Below the pieces are notes generated by a model that was given only the letters and a program-made list of their open reading frames with translations, was not told where the DNA came from and made no database searches. Of a stretch of DNA of 54,401 bases, positions 1 to 7,243 are shown piece by piece (positions within the stretch are counted from its first letter, which is position 1; every line of letters starts with the position of its first letter). The stretch is from Candidatus Merdibacter merdigallinarum. Its GTDB lineage: Bacteria; Bacillota_I; Bacilli_A; Erysipelotrichales; Erysipelotrichaceae. The position numbers and the translations under genes are program-made. The DNA lies in contig DWYK01000074.1 of NCBI GenBank assembly GCA_019118705.1, positions 1 through 54,401 of the forward strand, in the 5' to 3' direction.

Positions 1-29
1 GAAAAACAACGATCAGAGCCGTGTATACA

Positions 30-58
30 TTGCGAATTTGCACATTATGCAGTATACT
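30..58 (+). promoter_or_regulatory. Predicted vegetative promoter
   Basis: TTGCGA (30-35), a 17-base spacer and TATACT (53-58) form a near-consensus sigma-A promoter facing the gene at 141. The predicted leader holds a 7-bp hairpin (TCATTCA/TGAATGA, 92-109). Nothing else is seen in bases 1-140. Confidence 0.55.
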
Positions 59-140
59 GTAAACAGTGTCAGGAAAAAGGAAAGCGGGGCATCATTCACC
101 TTTGAATGACGTTTCGCTTTTCTTTCATTGAAAGGTACAG

Positions 141-440
141 GTGAAGAAGATGAATGTGGAACATACGGTTTCTTTCCTGCTTCCGCAGGGATATCGCGAT
201 GAGCAGGGACAGCTCCATCGCAGCGGGCGGATGCGCCGGGCAAGTGCGGCAGATGAGGTGCGTGCCATGCTGGATCCGCGCTCCAGAGAACAGGAAGGGT
301 ATGGGATCATAGTGCTGCTTGCCAGCGTGATCGTATCGCTGGGCGATCTGGCAGGCGTTGATACACAGGTGATCGAAGCACTGTCGGAAGAGGATCTTAC
401 CTATCTGCGGGAACAGTATCGGATCCTCAATGAGGCGTGA
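141..440 (+). CDS. Small protein resembling phage tail assembly chaperones
   Basis: A 99-residue soluble protein with no signal peptide or membrane segment. The start is GTG at 141 after AAAGG; ATG at 150 is an alternative. The layout (short beta-rich start, 'MRRASAADEV', a middle 'LLASVIVSLGDL' helix, then 'LSEEDLTYLREQYRILNEA') resembles the Mu gp41/gpE-like tail assembly chaperones that accompany tail tube and tape-measure genes. No other phage gene is visible, so it may be the edge of a prophage or remnant lying before the window, or a domesticated small protein. Its stop lies two bases before the pyridoxal kinase ATG, so the two are probably co-transcribed. The family call is weak. Confidence 0.4.
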   Translation: MKKMNVEHTVSFLLPQGYRDEQGQLHRSGRMRRASAADEVRAMLDPRSREQEGYGIIVLLASVIVSLGDLAGVDTQVIEALSEEDLTYLREQYRILNEA

Positions 441-442
441 CC

Positions 443-1288
443 ATGGAAAGACAGAAAAAAGTTGCCATCTTCAATGACCTGAGCGGCTTTGGCCGCTGTT
501 CCATCAGCGTGATGCTGCCGATCCTTTCAGTGATGGGGCATCAGGGCGTTGCCATACCGACGGCGATCCTTTCCATGCATACAGAGTTTCCGCACTATCA
601 TATGGTGGACTTCACAGATGAACTGCCGGCGTATCTGAAGAGCTTTGCCAGTGAACAGATCTGTTTCGATGCGGTCTGCACCGGTTTTCTGGGAAGCGAG
701 CGGCAGGCGGACATCCTGCAGCGCTGGTTGTCGGGCATGAAAGGCGATCCGATGATCATCGTGGATCCGGTCATGGGTGATCATGGAAAATGTTATCCGA
801 CGATCGATGCGGCCATCGTTGAAAAGATGAGAGGGCTGGTTTCTTATGCGGATGTGCTGTTGCCGAACCTGACGGAACTTTGCCTGCTGTGCGAGGTGCC
901 GTATCCGGATCAGCGGCCATCGACTGAGTTTTTGCTGAGCTGCTGCCGGCAGCTGGAAGCGAAGGGCGTGCATCAGATCGTCGTGACCGGAATGGAGGAA
1001 GAACGGCAGATCACGACGTTTGTCTACTCCGCGGGCAGTTATGCAAAGATCCGCAATGAAAAGATCGGCATCGGCCGTCCGGGCAGCGGCGACGTGTTTG
1101 CGGCGGTGGTGAGCGGATCGCTGCTGTCTGGGTACAGCCTGGCCGACAGTGTTCGCAAGGCAGCTGATTTTGTAAAGGAAAGCATGGAGCTGACGCTGCA
1201 GCAATCGACGCCGCATGCGTATGGGCTCTGTTTTGAACCGCTGCTGAAAACGCTCTGCGATCCGGGATCCGAACAGAAATTTACATAA
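443..1288 (+). CDS. pdxK: Pyridoxal/pyridoxamine kinase (PdxK/PdxY-like, ribokinase fold)
   Basis: ATP-dependent kinase that phosphorylates pyridoxal, pyridoxine or pyridoxamine in vitamin B6 salvage. About 281 residues, the usual length. It opens with 'VAIFNDLSGFGRCS', the typical B6-kinase N-terminus, has the central 'DPVMGDHGKCY' motif and ends with the 'RPGSGDVFAAVVSG' anion hole and catalytic Asp. ATG 443 is chosen because GAGG (432-435) lies 7 bases upstream; an in-frame GTG at 437 overlaps the previous stop but has poor SD spacing. An ECF-transporter S component and a MocR regulator, often tied to B6 in other Bacillota, lie 3 kb downstream. Specificity among B6 vitamers cannot be read from sequence. 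Confidence 0.85.
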   Translation: MERQKKVAIFNDLSGFGRCSISVMLPILSVMGHQGVAIPTAILSMHTEFPHYHMVDFTDELPAYLKSFASEQICFDAVCTGFLGSERQADILQRWLSGMKGDPMIIVDPVMGDHGKCYPTIDAAIVEKMRGLVSYADVLLPNLTELCLLCEVPYPDQRPSTEFLLSCCRQLEAKGVHQIVVTGMEEERQITTFVYSAGSYAKIRNEKIGIGRPGSGDVFAAVVSGSLLSGYSLADSVRKAADFVKESMELTLQQSTPHAYGLCFEPLLKTLCDPGSEQKFT

Positions 1289-1361
1289 TTTTACAAGAAT
1301 CGGATGTCAGGAATCAATAGAATATGCTATTTTGGAGAAAGATAACAGGGGAGGTTATGTT

Positions 1362-2246
1362 ATGATCTATGCAGTGATCGATATAGGATCCAACTCGATC
1401 CGCATGAATGTCTACCGGTTGCGGAATGAAAAGTTCCGACTGCTGTTTTCGAAGAAAGCGATGGCCGGGATCGTCTCATATGTACGGGATGGACGGCTGA
1501 ACAAAGATGGCATCGGCGTGCTCTGTTCCACGCTGGATGGCTTTTCCAAAGTGCTGACACAGCTGGAGATCGATCGCAGCTATGTATTTGCGACCGCTTC
1601 GCTGCGCAATATCGATAATACCCGTGAGGTGCTGGCTGCCATCGAACGCAAGACCGGCTGGAAGGTCAATGTGCTCGATGGCCGCCAGGAGGCGCTGCTG
1701 AGCTTTCATGGGGCGTCTTTGCAGCTGCAGGAGGAGGATGGCATCTATGTGGATATCGGCGGCGGCAGCAGCGAGGTCGTCTGCTTTGAACGCCGTTCGA
1801 TCATCAGCGCCTGCAGCATGCCGATCGGTTCGCTGAACCTGTTTACCGCACATGTCAGAGAGATCCTGCCGATGCCATCAGAGATCGAAGCGATGCGCAT
1901 GCACATCCATCGGGAACTGGAGGCGTATGTACATGCGCAGGAGGAACTGTTGTTTGCGGCCGGAGGTACGGCCCGCGCCATCGAGAAGCTGCTGCTGAAA
2001 CGCAATCTGCTGGAGCGAAAGGGCCAGGCCATCGAACGGGCACAGCTGGAAGAACTGCTGGCGACCCTGTGTTCGCCAAAGGGGGCGCATCTGCTGCTGC
2101 AGAGCAAGCCGGAACGCATCCATACCCTCATACCAGGCTTTCTGATCCTGCTGAGCGTGATGGATCACTGCCATTGTCAGCGGCTGAAGGTCGGCCGTTA
2201 TGGGATCCGTGAGGGATACCTGATGAAGGTCACCAAAGGAATCTGA
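1362..2246 (+). CDS. ppx: Exopolyphosphatase, Ppx/GppA family
   Basis: Hydrolyses terminal phosphate from polyphosphate, or pppGpp in GppA members. About 294 residues, so only the two-lobed actin-like ATPase core is present and not the C-terminal HD extension of E. coli Ppx. Motifs: 'AVIDIGSNSIRMNVY' (phosphate-1), 'VDIGGGSSEVVCF' (phosphate-2) and 'FAAGGTARAIEKL' (adenosine loop). ATG 1362 is preferred over an upstream in-frame start at 1332 because GGGGAGG (1348-1354) sits 7 bases before it. It lies 22 bases ahead of ppk, a common pairing that places synthesis and breakdown of polyphosphate in one operon. Confidence 0.88.
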   Translation: MIYAVIDIGSNSIRMNVYRLRNEKFRLLFSKKAMAGIVSYVRDGRLNKDGIGVLCSTLDGFSKVLTQLEIDRSYVFATASLRNIDNTREVLAAIERKTGWKVNVLDGRQEALLSFHGASLQLQEEDGIYVDIGGGSSEVVCFERRSIISACSMPIGSLNLFTAHVREILPMPSEIEAMRMHIHRELEAYVHAQEELLFAAGGTARAIEKLLLKRNLLERKGQAIERAQLEELLATLCSPKGAHLLLQSKPERIHTLIPGFLILLSVMDHCHCQRLKVGRYGIREGYLMKVTKGI

Positions 2247-2268
2247 GCAGACGGAGAGGAGATCCTGT

Positions 2269-4401
2269 ATGGGGAATAAGAAGAATTATGCATATACGCA
2301 GAACCGGGAGCTTTCCTGGCTGCGGTTCAATGAACGGGTGCTGGAAGAGGCCGGGGACGGAAACGTTCCGTTACTGGAACGCTTCAAGTTCGTCTCGATC
2401 TTTACCAGCAACCTGGACGAGTTTTACATGATCCGCTGTGGAAGTCTTTATGATATCAGCATCCTGGAGGAGGATTATATCGACAGCAAGAGCGGCATGA
2501 GCGCACAGGAACAGCTGCAGGCCATCTATCGGACGACCAAAAAGCTGTATCTGCTGCGGGATTCGATCTACAAGAATCTTCGCCAGGAGCTCAAGCCGTT
2601 CGTGCATCGAGTATCCATGCGAAGCCTGAGCGTAAAGGAACAGCAGCGGGCAAAGCAGTACTTTGACAATGACGTGCTGCCGCTGCTGTCACCGCAGGTC
2701 ATCGACATCCATCATCCGTTTCCGCATCTGGCCAACAAGGCGCTGTATGTCATGGTGCGGCTGAAGACGAAGAACCGGGAACTGTATGGGCTGGTGCCGG
2801 TTCCGCAAAGCGTGGACCGCTGTTATTTCCTCAGTGAGGATCAGCGGCGGCTGGTGTTGCTGGAGGATCTGATCAGCGCACATCTCAAAGAGCTGTTTAC
2901 CGGATATGAGATCGATTTTCACACGGTCATCGCGGTCACCCGCAATGCGGATATCAATTTGAATGCCGCCGAGATCGATGATGATGAAGATTATCGGGAA
3001 CAGATGAAGAACATATTGAAGAAGCGCCGCCGTATGGCGCCGATCCGTCTGGAGCTGTTTCGTCACAGCGACAAGGCGTTTGTCAGCTACATCTGCCGGC
3101 AGCTGCATCTGAGCGAGGAACAGGTCTTCCTCAGCAAGACACCGCTGGACCTCTCTTATGTGTTCTCTCTGGCCAGACCACGAGGAGGCAATCTGCAGCC
3201 CTTCCTGTATCCGTCCTTTCACCCGCAGCCATCCAGAGACCTGCGTCTGGACCGGCCGATCATGGATCAGCTGTTGCATAAAGATGCACTTTTGTTTTAT
3301 CCGTATGAATCCATCGATCCCTTCCTGCAGCTGCTGAAGGAAGCTTCCAGGGACAAGGATGTCGTTTCCATCAAGATCACGGTCTATCGTCTGGCAAAAA
3401 ACTCAAAGATCATTCGCCATCTGGTCGCTGCGGCCGAAAACGGAAAAGAAGTGACCGTGCTGATGGAACTGCGGGCCCGCTTTGATGAGCAGAACAACAT
3501 CTCATATGCGGAACTGTTGGAAAACAGCGGCTGCACGGTGCTCTATGGCATCGAGAATTACAAGGTGCATTCCAAGCTGTGCCTGATCACCCGCAAAAAG
3601 AAGAACCAGCTGCAGTATTTTACGCAGATCGGCACCGGGAACTACAATGAAAAGACGAGTGAGCAGTACACCGACTACAGTTATCTGACCGCCCGGGAGG
3701 GCATCGGCATCGATGCGGTCAACTTCTTCCAGAATATGGCCATCGGCCAGCTGCAGGGCACCTATGAGCATCTGCTGGTGGCACCGCATACGCTGAAGAC
3801 GCAGGTGCTCGCCATGATCGATACGGAAATCGAAAAGGCCCGTAACCAACAGCCGGCTGAGATCCTCATGAAGCTGAACTCGCTGACGGATCGCAAGATC
3901 ATCGACCGTCTGCAGGAGGCAAGCAGCGCCGGTGTGCAGATTCGCCTGATCATCCGCGGCATCTGTTGTCTGCTGCCGGGCATTCCCGGCTATACGGAAC
4001 ATGTGGAAGTGCACAGCATCGTCGGACGCTATCTGGAACATGCCCGCGTCTACTGCTTTGGCAGCGGCCCTTATCAGCGCATCTTCATCTCCAGCGCCGA
4101 TATGATGACCCGCAATACGGAGAAGCGTGTGGAGGTGGCCTGTCCGATCTATGAAGAACGCCTGAAGCAGCGGATCCTGAGCGATCTGCGGATCATGTGG
4201 AGCGACAATGTCAAGGCCCGCCGCCTGCAGAGCGATGGCAGCTATGCACGGTTGCCGCAGAGCGGGGAACGCATCGATTCACAGGATCAGCTGATGCGGA
4301 CGGCCATCCTGGCGGCAGAGGATGCGAGCCGAAAACAAAGCGAGGAAAAGGAATCGCTGTGGGAACGGGTGCATCATCGTCTGTTTTCACAAAAGAAATG
4401 A
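2269..4401 (+). CDS. ppk: Polyphosphate kinase 1
   Basis: Reversibly polymerises the gamma-phosphate of ATP into inorganic polyphosphate. 710 residues, full length. It begins with the Ppk1 N-terminal domain ('RELSWLRFNERVLEEA'), followed by the head domain and two phospholipase-D-like C-terminal domains. The autophosphorylated His lies in 'NYKVHSKLCLITR' and the second catalytic His in 'YLEHARVYCFG'. The SD (GGAGAGGAG) precedes ATG 2269. It is second in the ppx-ppk operon and ends just before a long hairpin terminator. A Na/Pi cotransporter at 7.2-8.9 kb could supply phosphate. Confidence 0.96.
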   Translation: MGNKKNYAYTQNRELSWLRFNERVLEEAGDGNVPLLERFKFVSIFTSNLDEFYMIRCGSLYDISILEEDYIDSKSGMSAQEQLQAIYRTTKKLYLLRDSIYKNLRQELKPFVHRVSMRSLSVKEQQRAKQYFDNDVLPLLSPQVIDIHHPFPHLANKALYVMVRLKTKNRELYGLVPVPQSVDRCYFLSEDQRRLVLLEDLISAHLKELFTGYEIDFHTVIAVTRNADINLNAAEIDDDEDYREQMKNILKKRRRMAPIRLELFRHSDKAFVSYICRQLHLSEEQVFLSKTPLDLSYVFSLARPRGGNLQPFLYPSFHPQPSRDLRLDRPIMDQLLHKDALLFYPYESIDPFLQLLKEASRDKDVVSIKITVYRLAKNSKIIRHLVAAAENGKEVTVLMELRARFDEQNNISYAELLENSGCTVLYGIENYKVHSKLCLITRKKKNQLQYFTQIGTGNYNEKTSEQYTDYSYLTAREGIGIDAVNFFQNMAIGQLQGTYEHLLVAPHTLKTQVLAMIDTEIEKARNQQPAEILMKLNSLTDRKIIDRLQEASSAGVQIRLIIRGICCLLPGIPGYTEHVEVHSIVGRYLEHARVYCFGSGPYQRIFISSADMMTRNTEKRVEVACPIYEERLKQRILSDLRIMWSDNVKARRLQSDGSYARLPQSGERIDSQDQLMRTAILAAEDASRKQSEEKESLWERVHHRLFSQKK

Positions 4402-4402
4402 T

Positions 4403-4460
4403 AAAAAACAGCGGCCGGACGCTCTTTATGAAAAGGAGCGTTGTGCGGTCGCTGTTTTCT
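4403..4460 (+). terminator. Rho-independent terminator after ppk
   Basis: ACAGCGGCCG pairs with CGGTCGCTGT, with an inner ACGCTC/GAGCGT stem, and is followed by TTTTC. The flanking A and T runs make it usable from both strands, so it may also end the converging gene at 4515. Confidence 0.75.
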
Positions 4461-4514
4461 GTTGTCACGGATGGCAGGATACCAGAGGATGTATGGCTGC
4501 GTCAAAGGTACGGT

Positions 4515-5009
4515 TCATTCTCTGGGACGCTCTTTGAGGCGCTGCAGGAATGGAGCGCCGGTCATGGCGATGAGGATGCCGATGGCGGCCTGGATGAGAT
4601 TTCCCGGGATGCCGGCCAGTCCGACGATCCAGGAGGCGTTGAGCAGGGAATCGGTCACATAATAGCCGGCGATCATGAGAAGGGAGCCCAGCAGATAGGC
4701 CGGCAGACGCAGACGGCGGCTTCTGTGGACGAGAAGAGCGACCAGTGCGCCTTCTGCTCCTTTGATGAGCAGTGTGGCGATGGCATAACTGCCATACCCG
4801 CCGGCGATGTCCGCAAATGCGCTTCCGACCCCGCCGACCATAAAGGAAGCAAACGGTCCCAGCAGTCCGGAGAACAGCAGGATGAAACCATCGCCCAGGT
4901 TCAGATAGCCGCCGATCGAGTTGGGCAGCTTCAGAAACATCGTCGAGATAAAGACGAGGGCGATCCCCAGTGCGCCAAAGACAAGTTCTTTTGTATATTC
5001 CTGTTTCAT
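4515..5009 (-). CDS. ECF transporter S component (COG4720/PF07155-like)
   Basis: Membrane substrate-binding subunit of an energy-coupling-factor vitamin importer; it needs the shared EcfA-A'-T module, not seen here. 164 residues with about five or six hydrophobic segments. The signature 'GGYLNLGDGFILLFSGLLGP', 'GGVGSAFADIAGGY' and 'ATLLIKGAEGALVALLV' matches the DUF1393 family that includes predicted pyridoxine, HMP and riboflavin S components. The SD AAGGAGGA lies 6 bases before the ATG, and a TATAAT (5033-5038 on the minus strand) lies upstream. It is divergent from a MocR regulator and near a pyridoxal kinase, so a B6-type substrate is inferred from context only. Confidence 0.8.
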   Translation of the reverse strand: MKQEYTKELVFGALGIALVFISTMFLKLPNSIGGYLNLGDGFILLFSGLLGPFASFMVGGVGSAFADIAGGYGSYAIATLLIKGAEGALVALLVHRSRRLRLPAYLLGSLLMIAGYYVTDSLLNASWIVGLAGIPGNLIQAAIGILIAMTGAPFLQRLKERPRE

Positions 5010-5032
5010 ATGGATTCCTCCTTGTGAGGGTA

Positions 5033-5104
5033 ATTATAGAGGAAAACTGTATCAGATAAAATAGACAGAAAATAAATAAAAATAGAGGACAGTTGTGCTA
5101 TACT
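5033..5104. promoter_or_regulatory. Divergent promoter/operator between ECF gene and MocR regulator
   Basis: On the minus strand TATAAT (5033-5038) lacks a good -35, as expected for an activated promoter. On the plus strand an extended -10, TG-C-TATACT (5096-5104), faces the regulator. The heptamer TAGAGGA is repeated in direct orientation at 5036-5042 and 5083-5089, 47 bases apart, each followed by a related A-rich or CAGTTGT sequence. MocR proteins commonly bind direct repeats, so these are candidate operator sites. Confidence 0.5.
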
Positions 5105-5120
5105 GAAATCGGTGATCCAA

Positions 5121-6446
5121 ATGAAGAAGTATGAAACGATCTATCGGCAGTTTCGTCAGGAAATACTGGACGGATATCGACAGAAGGGCGAACGAATGCC
5201 CAGCATTCGCAGCTGTGTCCGGCAGTTTCACGTATCGCAGACCAGCGTGGAACATGCGTATGCCCAGCTGCAGCTGGAAGGCTACATCCGTTCTCGTCCG
5301 CAGAGTGGGTATTATGTCGTCCTCAGCGAGGAGAGCCGGGCAATGCATACGGCCATGTTACAACCATCCGAGGTGAGTGCAGATCCTTCGCTGCGTTATG
5401 ATTTTCGTTCACGGTCCGTCTGGAGCGAAGAAGGAGAGCTGGTGCTCTGGAAGCAGTATCTCAAGCAGACGATGAATCAGGCGGCGATCTTCTCTTACGG
5501 AGAGGCGAGGGGAGAACGTGCGCTGCGGACATCGCTCATGCGCCATGCCTCCACGATGCGCGGTGTGCTGGCCCACGAGGAACAGCTGGTCATCGGTGCC
5601 AGCGTACAGGCCCTGCTGTATCAGCTGTGCGGCCTGTTGCCGCGAAACAGCCGTGTGGCGATCCAGAAAGGTGTCTACATACAGGCACGGCGCGTATTTG
5701 AGGATTATGGAATGGAAGTCCATGATGTGTCGTTTGGCGAAGATCGTTTTGACTGGAGCGAACTGAAACAGCTGCGCCCGGATGTGCTGTTTGTTCATTC
5801 TCCTTCACTGTTTGAAATGGAAGGCTTTGACATCCAAGCCTGTCAGTCGCTGTTAGCGTGGATGAAACGGGAAGGGATCCTGCTGTTGGAGGATGATCAC
5901 AACGGGGAGCTGAATTATCTGCGGGAAGGATCGATGGCGCTCTGCGGCAGGGATGGTGCGCTTGGCGGTGTGTATCTCGGATCGTTTTCCAGGATCCTGC
6001 TGCCGGCACTGCGCATCAGTTACATGATCCTGCCCAAAGCGCTGGCCGTGCGCTATCATCAGAAGGAACCGACTTATTCTCCCAGCGCCTCCAAGCTGGA
6101 ACAGCTGGCACTGGCCGCCTATATCGCAGATGGACATCTGCGCCGGCGCATCACGCGGCTGAAACGGCAGTATCGCACCAGACATCGGCTGTTGCTGGAG
6201 GGGATGGGGCAGCTGGGGATGACCTGCGTGCGGATCGAAGAATCTCTGACCCGTTATCATTTTCAGGAACCGGCGGCAGATGCACAGATGGCACAACGGC
6301 TGCGGGCACATGGAATCGCAGTGGATGCCTGTGAAAACGGTCGTCTCATCCTCTCATTTGCGGCCATTGCGCCTCAGGAACTGACCCAGGCGTTGACAGC
6401 ACTGGCCCTTCGATCGAATAAAGGGAAAAAGGAGGGGGACAGATGA
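5121..6446 (+). CDS. MocR/PdxR-like GntR-family regulator with degenerate aminotransferase domain
   Basis: About 441 residues. Residues 1-65 form a GntR winged helix ('RMPSIRSCVRQFHVSQTSVEHAYAQL'); the rest is a fold-type-I aminotransferase domain that in MocR proteins binds PLP as a sensor. Here the Schiff-base lysine of the usual G-T-F-S-K motif is replaced by Arg291 ('LGSFSRILLPALR'), and the Asp-Tyr motif reads Asp259-His260 ('LEDDHNGEL'), so normal PLP aldimine formation is unlikely. ATG 5121 follows GGTGA; GTG at 5112 is possible. It is divergent from the ECF S component, its likely target, and overlaps the downstream VanZ-like gene by 4 bases. Confidence 0.85.
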   Translation: MKKYETIYRQFRQEILDGYRQKGERMPSIRSCVRQFHVSQTSVEHAYAQLQLEGYIRSRPQSGYYVVLSEESRAMHTAMLQPSEVSADPSLRYDFRSRSVWSEEGELVLWKQYLKQTMNQAAIFSYGEARGERALRTSLMRHASTMRGVLAHEEQLVIGASVQALLYQLCGLLPRNSRVAIQKGVYIQARRVFEDYGMEVHDVSFGEDRFDWSELKQLRPDVLFVHSPSLFEMEGFDIQACQSLLAWMKREGILLLEDDHNGELNYLREGSMALCGRDGALGGVYLGSFSRILLPALRISYMILPKALAVRYHQKEPTYSPSASKLEQLALAAYIADGHLRRRITRLKRQYRTRHRLLLEGMGQLGMTCVRIEESLTRYHFQEPAADAQMAQRLRAHGIAVDACENGRLILSFAAIAPQELTQALTALALRSNKGKKEGDR

Positions 6447-6907
6447 ACGGAAAGACAAGGCAAATGCTGTGGGGCGCGGCATCCCTGCTCATCATGGGCA
6501 TCCTCTTTTATCTTTCTGCCGATCCTGCAGATGCATCCACAGCGAAGAGCGCATTTTTTACCGATCGGTTCTACCCGCTGGTATCTGCGGTGCTGACGTT
6601 GGATCAGTGCACGTTTCTGATCCGAAAGGCCGCACATGTTTCCATCTATGCCCTGTTAGGGATCTGCGTGTATCAGACCTGTCGTCTGGAGGCACGTGGG
6701 GAGAGAGGAAACGTGTGGATCGCGGTCGGCATCTGTTTTCTTTATGCGTGCACGGATGAACTGCATCAGCTGTTTTCCAGCGGGCGCAGCGGACAGTTCG
6801 ACGATGTGCTGCTGGACAGCATCGGCGCGTTACTTGGCATTCTGCTGCTTCGCTGTCTGCAATCGGTTTACCGACAGCATCGCAAACGCCGGCAGGCACA
6901 CGACTGA
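6443..6907 (+). CDS. VanZ-like membrane protein
   Basis: 154 residues with about four hydrophobic segments. The family pattern is clear: 'GILFYLSADPADAS' near the start, 'RKAAHVSIYALLGICVY', then 'ACTDELHQLFSSGRSGQFDDVLLDSIGALLGI'. VanZ-family proteins can lower lipoglycopeptide (teicoplanin) susceptibility in some hosts, but most are of unknown role. Its ATGA start overlaps the MocR stop, so it is co-transcribed with the regulator. It also lies 3.6 kb from a VanG-like ligase, but a Na/Pi gene on the other strand separates them. Resistance should not be assumed from the family name. Confidence 0.82.
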   Translation: MNGKTRQMLWGAASLLIMGILFYLSADPADASTAKSAFFTDRFYPLVSAVLTLDQCTFLIRKAAHVSIYALLGICVYQTCRLEARGERGNVWIAVGICFLYACTDELHQLFSSGRSGQFDDVLLDSIGALLGILLLRCLQSVYRQHRKRRQAHD

Positions 6908-6910
6908 AAG

Positions 6911-6939
6911 CGGACCGCAAAATGAGCGGTTCGTTTTTT
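6911..6939 (+). terminator. Rho-independent terminator after the VanZ-like gene
   Basis: CGGACCGC (6911-6918) pairs with GCGGTTCG (6925-6932, one G-U) and is followed by six T residues. Confidence 0.8.
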
Positions 6940-6978
6940 GTTTTCGTCTGGACAGGCAGGCAATCAAAGGACAGACAA

Positions 6979-7016
6979 GAGAAAAGACCGGCTAAGGGGG
7001 AGACCGGTCTTTTCTC
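6979..7016 (-). terminator. Perfect 13-bp stem-loop, probable terminator of a small minus-strand unit
   Basis: GAGAAAAGACCGG (6979-6991) and its exact complement (7004-7016) enclose a 12-base loop. On the minus strand it overlaps the stop of a possible 19-codon frame and is followed by a pyrimidine-rich stretch; on the plus strand only AAATATTATT follows. The VanZ-like gene already has its own terminator, so this one is not needed for it. Confidence 0.55.
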
Positions 7017-7074
7017 AAATATTATTAAGGGGATAGAAAATTGTATGAATCATCATTAGGGGAATGAATATCAT
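7015..7074 (-). CDS. Possible 19-residue hydrophobic peptide (type I toxin-like) on a short transcript
   Basis: The frame MIFIPLMMIHTIFYPLNNI is almost entirely hydrophobic and ends inside the 13-bp terminator stem. Upstream on the same strand are TATACT (7106-7111) and a strong SD, AAGGAGG (7095-7089). The SD is partly locked in a 6-bp hairpin (GCAAGG/CCTTGC, 7079-7097) that would begin almost at the predicted 5' end. SD-to-ATG spacing is long (14 bases). A TTG at 7082 has ideal spacing but opens only a 3-codon frame whose TGA overlaps the ATG; a GTG at 7078 opens a different 17-residue frame. A regulatory RNA is an equal alternative. Confidence 0.25.
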   Translation of the reverse strand: MIFIPLMMIHTIFYPLNNI

Positions 7075-7208
7075 ACACGCAAGGGTTACCTCCTTGCTTG
7101 ACTATAGTATAGAGCAAATCTATATGAGAACGATGTTTAAAATAAGGGAAAATATGTGATATGAAATAAAATAAATGTAAACGGATTCAATAATGGATTT
7201 CAGGGTGT

Positions 7209-7234
7209 AAAAAACCGCACAGGTGACTGTGCGG
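7209..7234 (-). terminator. Rho-independent terminator of the Na/Pi cotransporter gene
   Basis: On the minus strand CCGCACAG (rc of 7227-7234) pairs with CTGTGCGG (rc of 7215-7222) around a 4-base loop and is followed by six T residues (A-run 7209-7214). It starts 10 bases after the stop codon. Confidence 0.85.
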
Positions 7235-7243
7235 ATGGTGGGA

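Noticed and set aside
4197-5027. 276-codon plus-strand frame spanning the end of ppk and the ECF gene
   Set aside because: It overlaps ppk and lies opposite a clear membrane protein gene that has an SD and a promoter; its low-complexity Gly/Asp/Glu translation is typical of antisense noise.
6443-6907. Reading the VanZ-like gene as proof of glycopeptide resistance
   Set aside because: VanZ-family proteins are widespread and mostly uncharacterised; it is not in the murF operon and no van regulatory genes are present.
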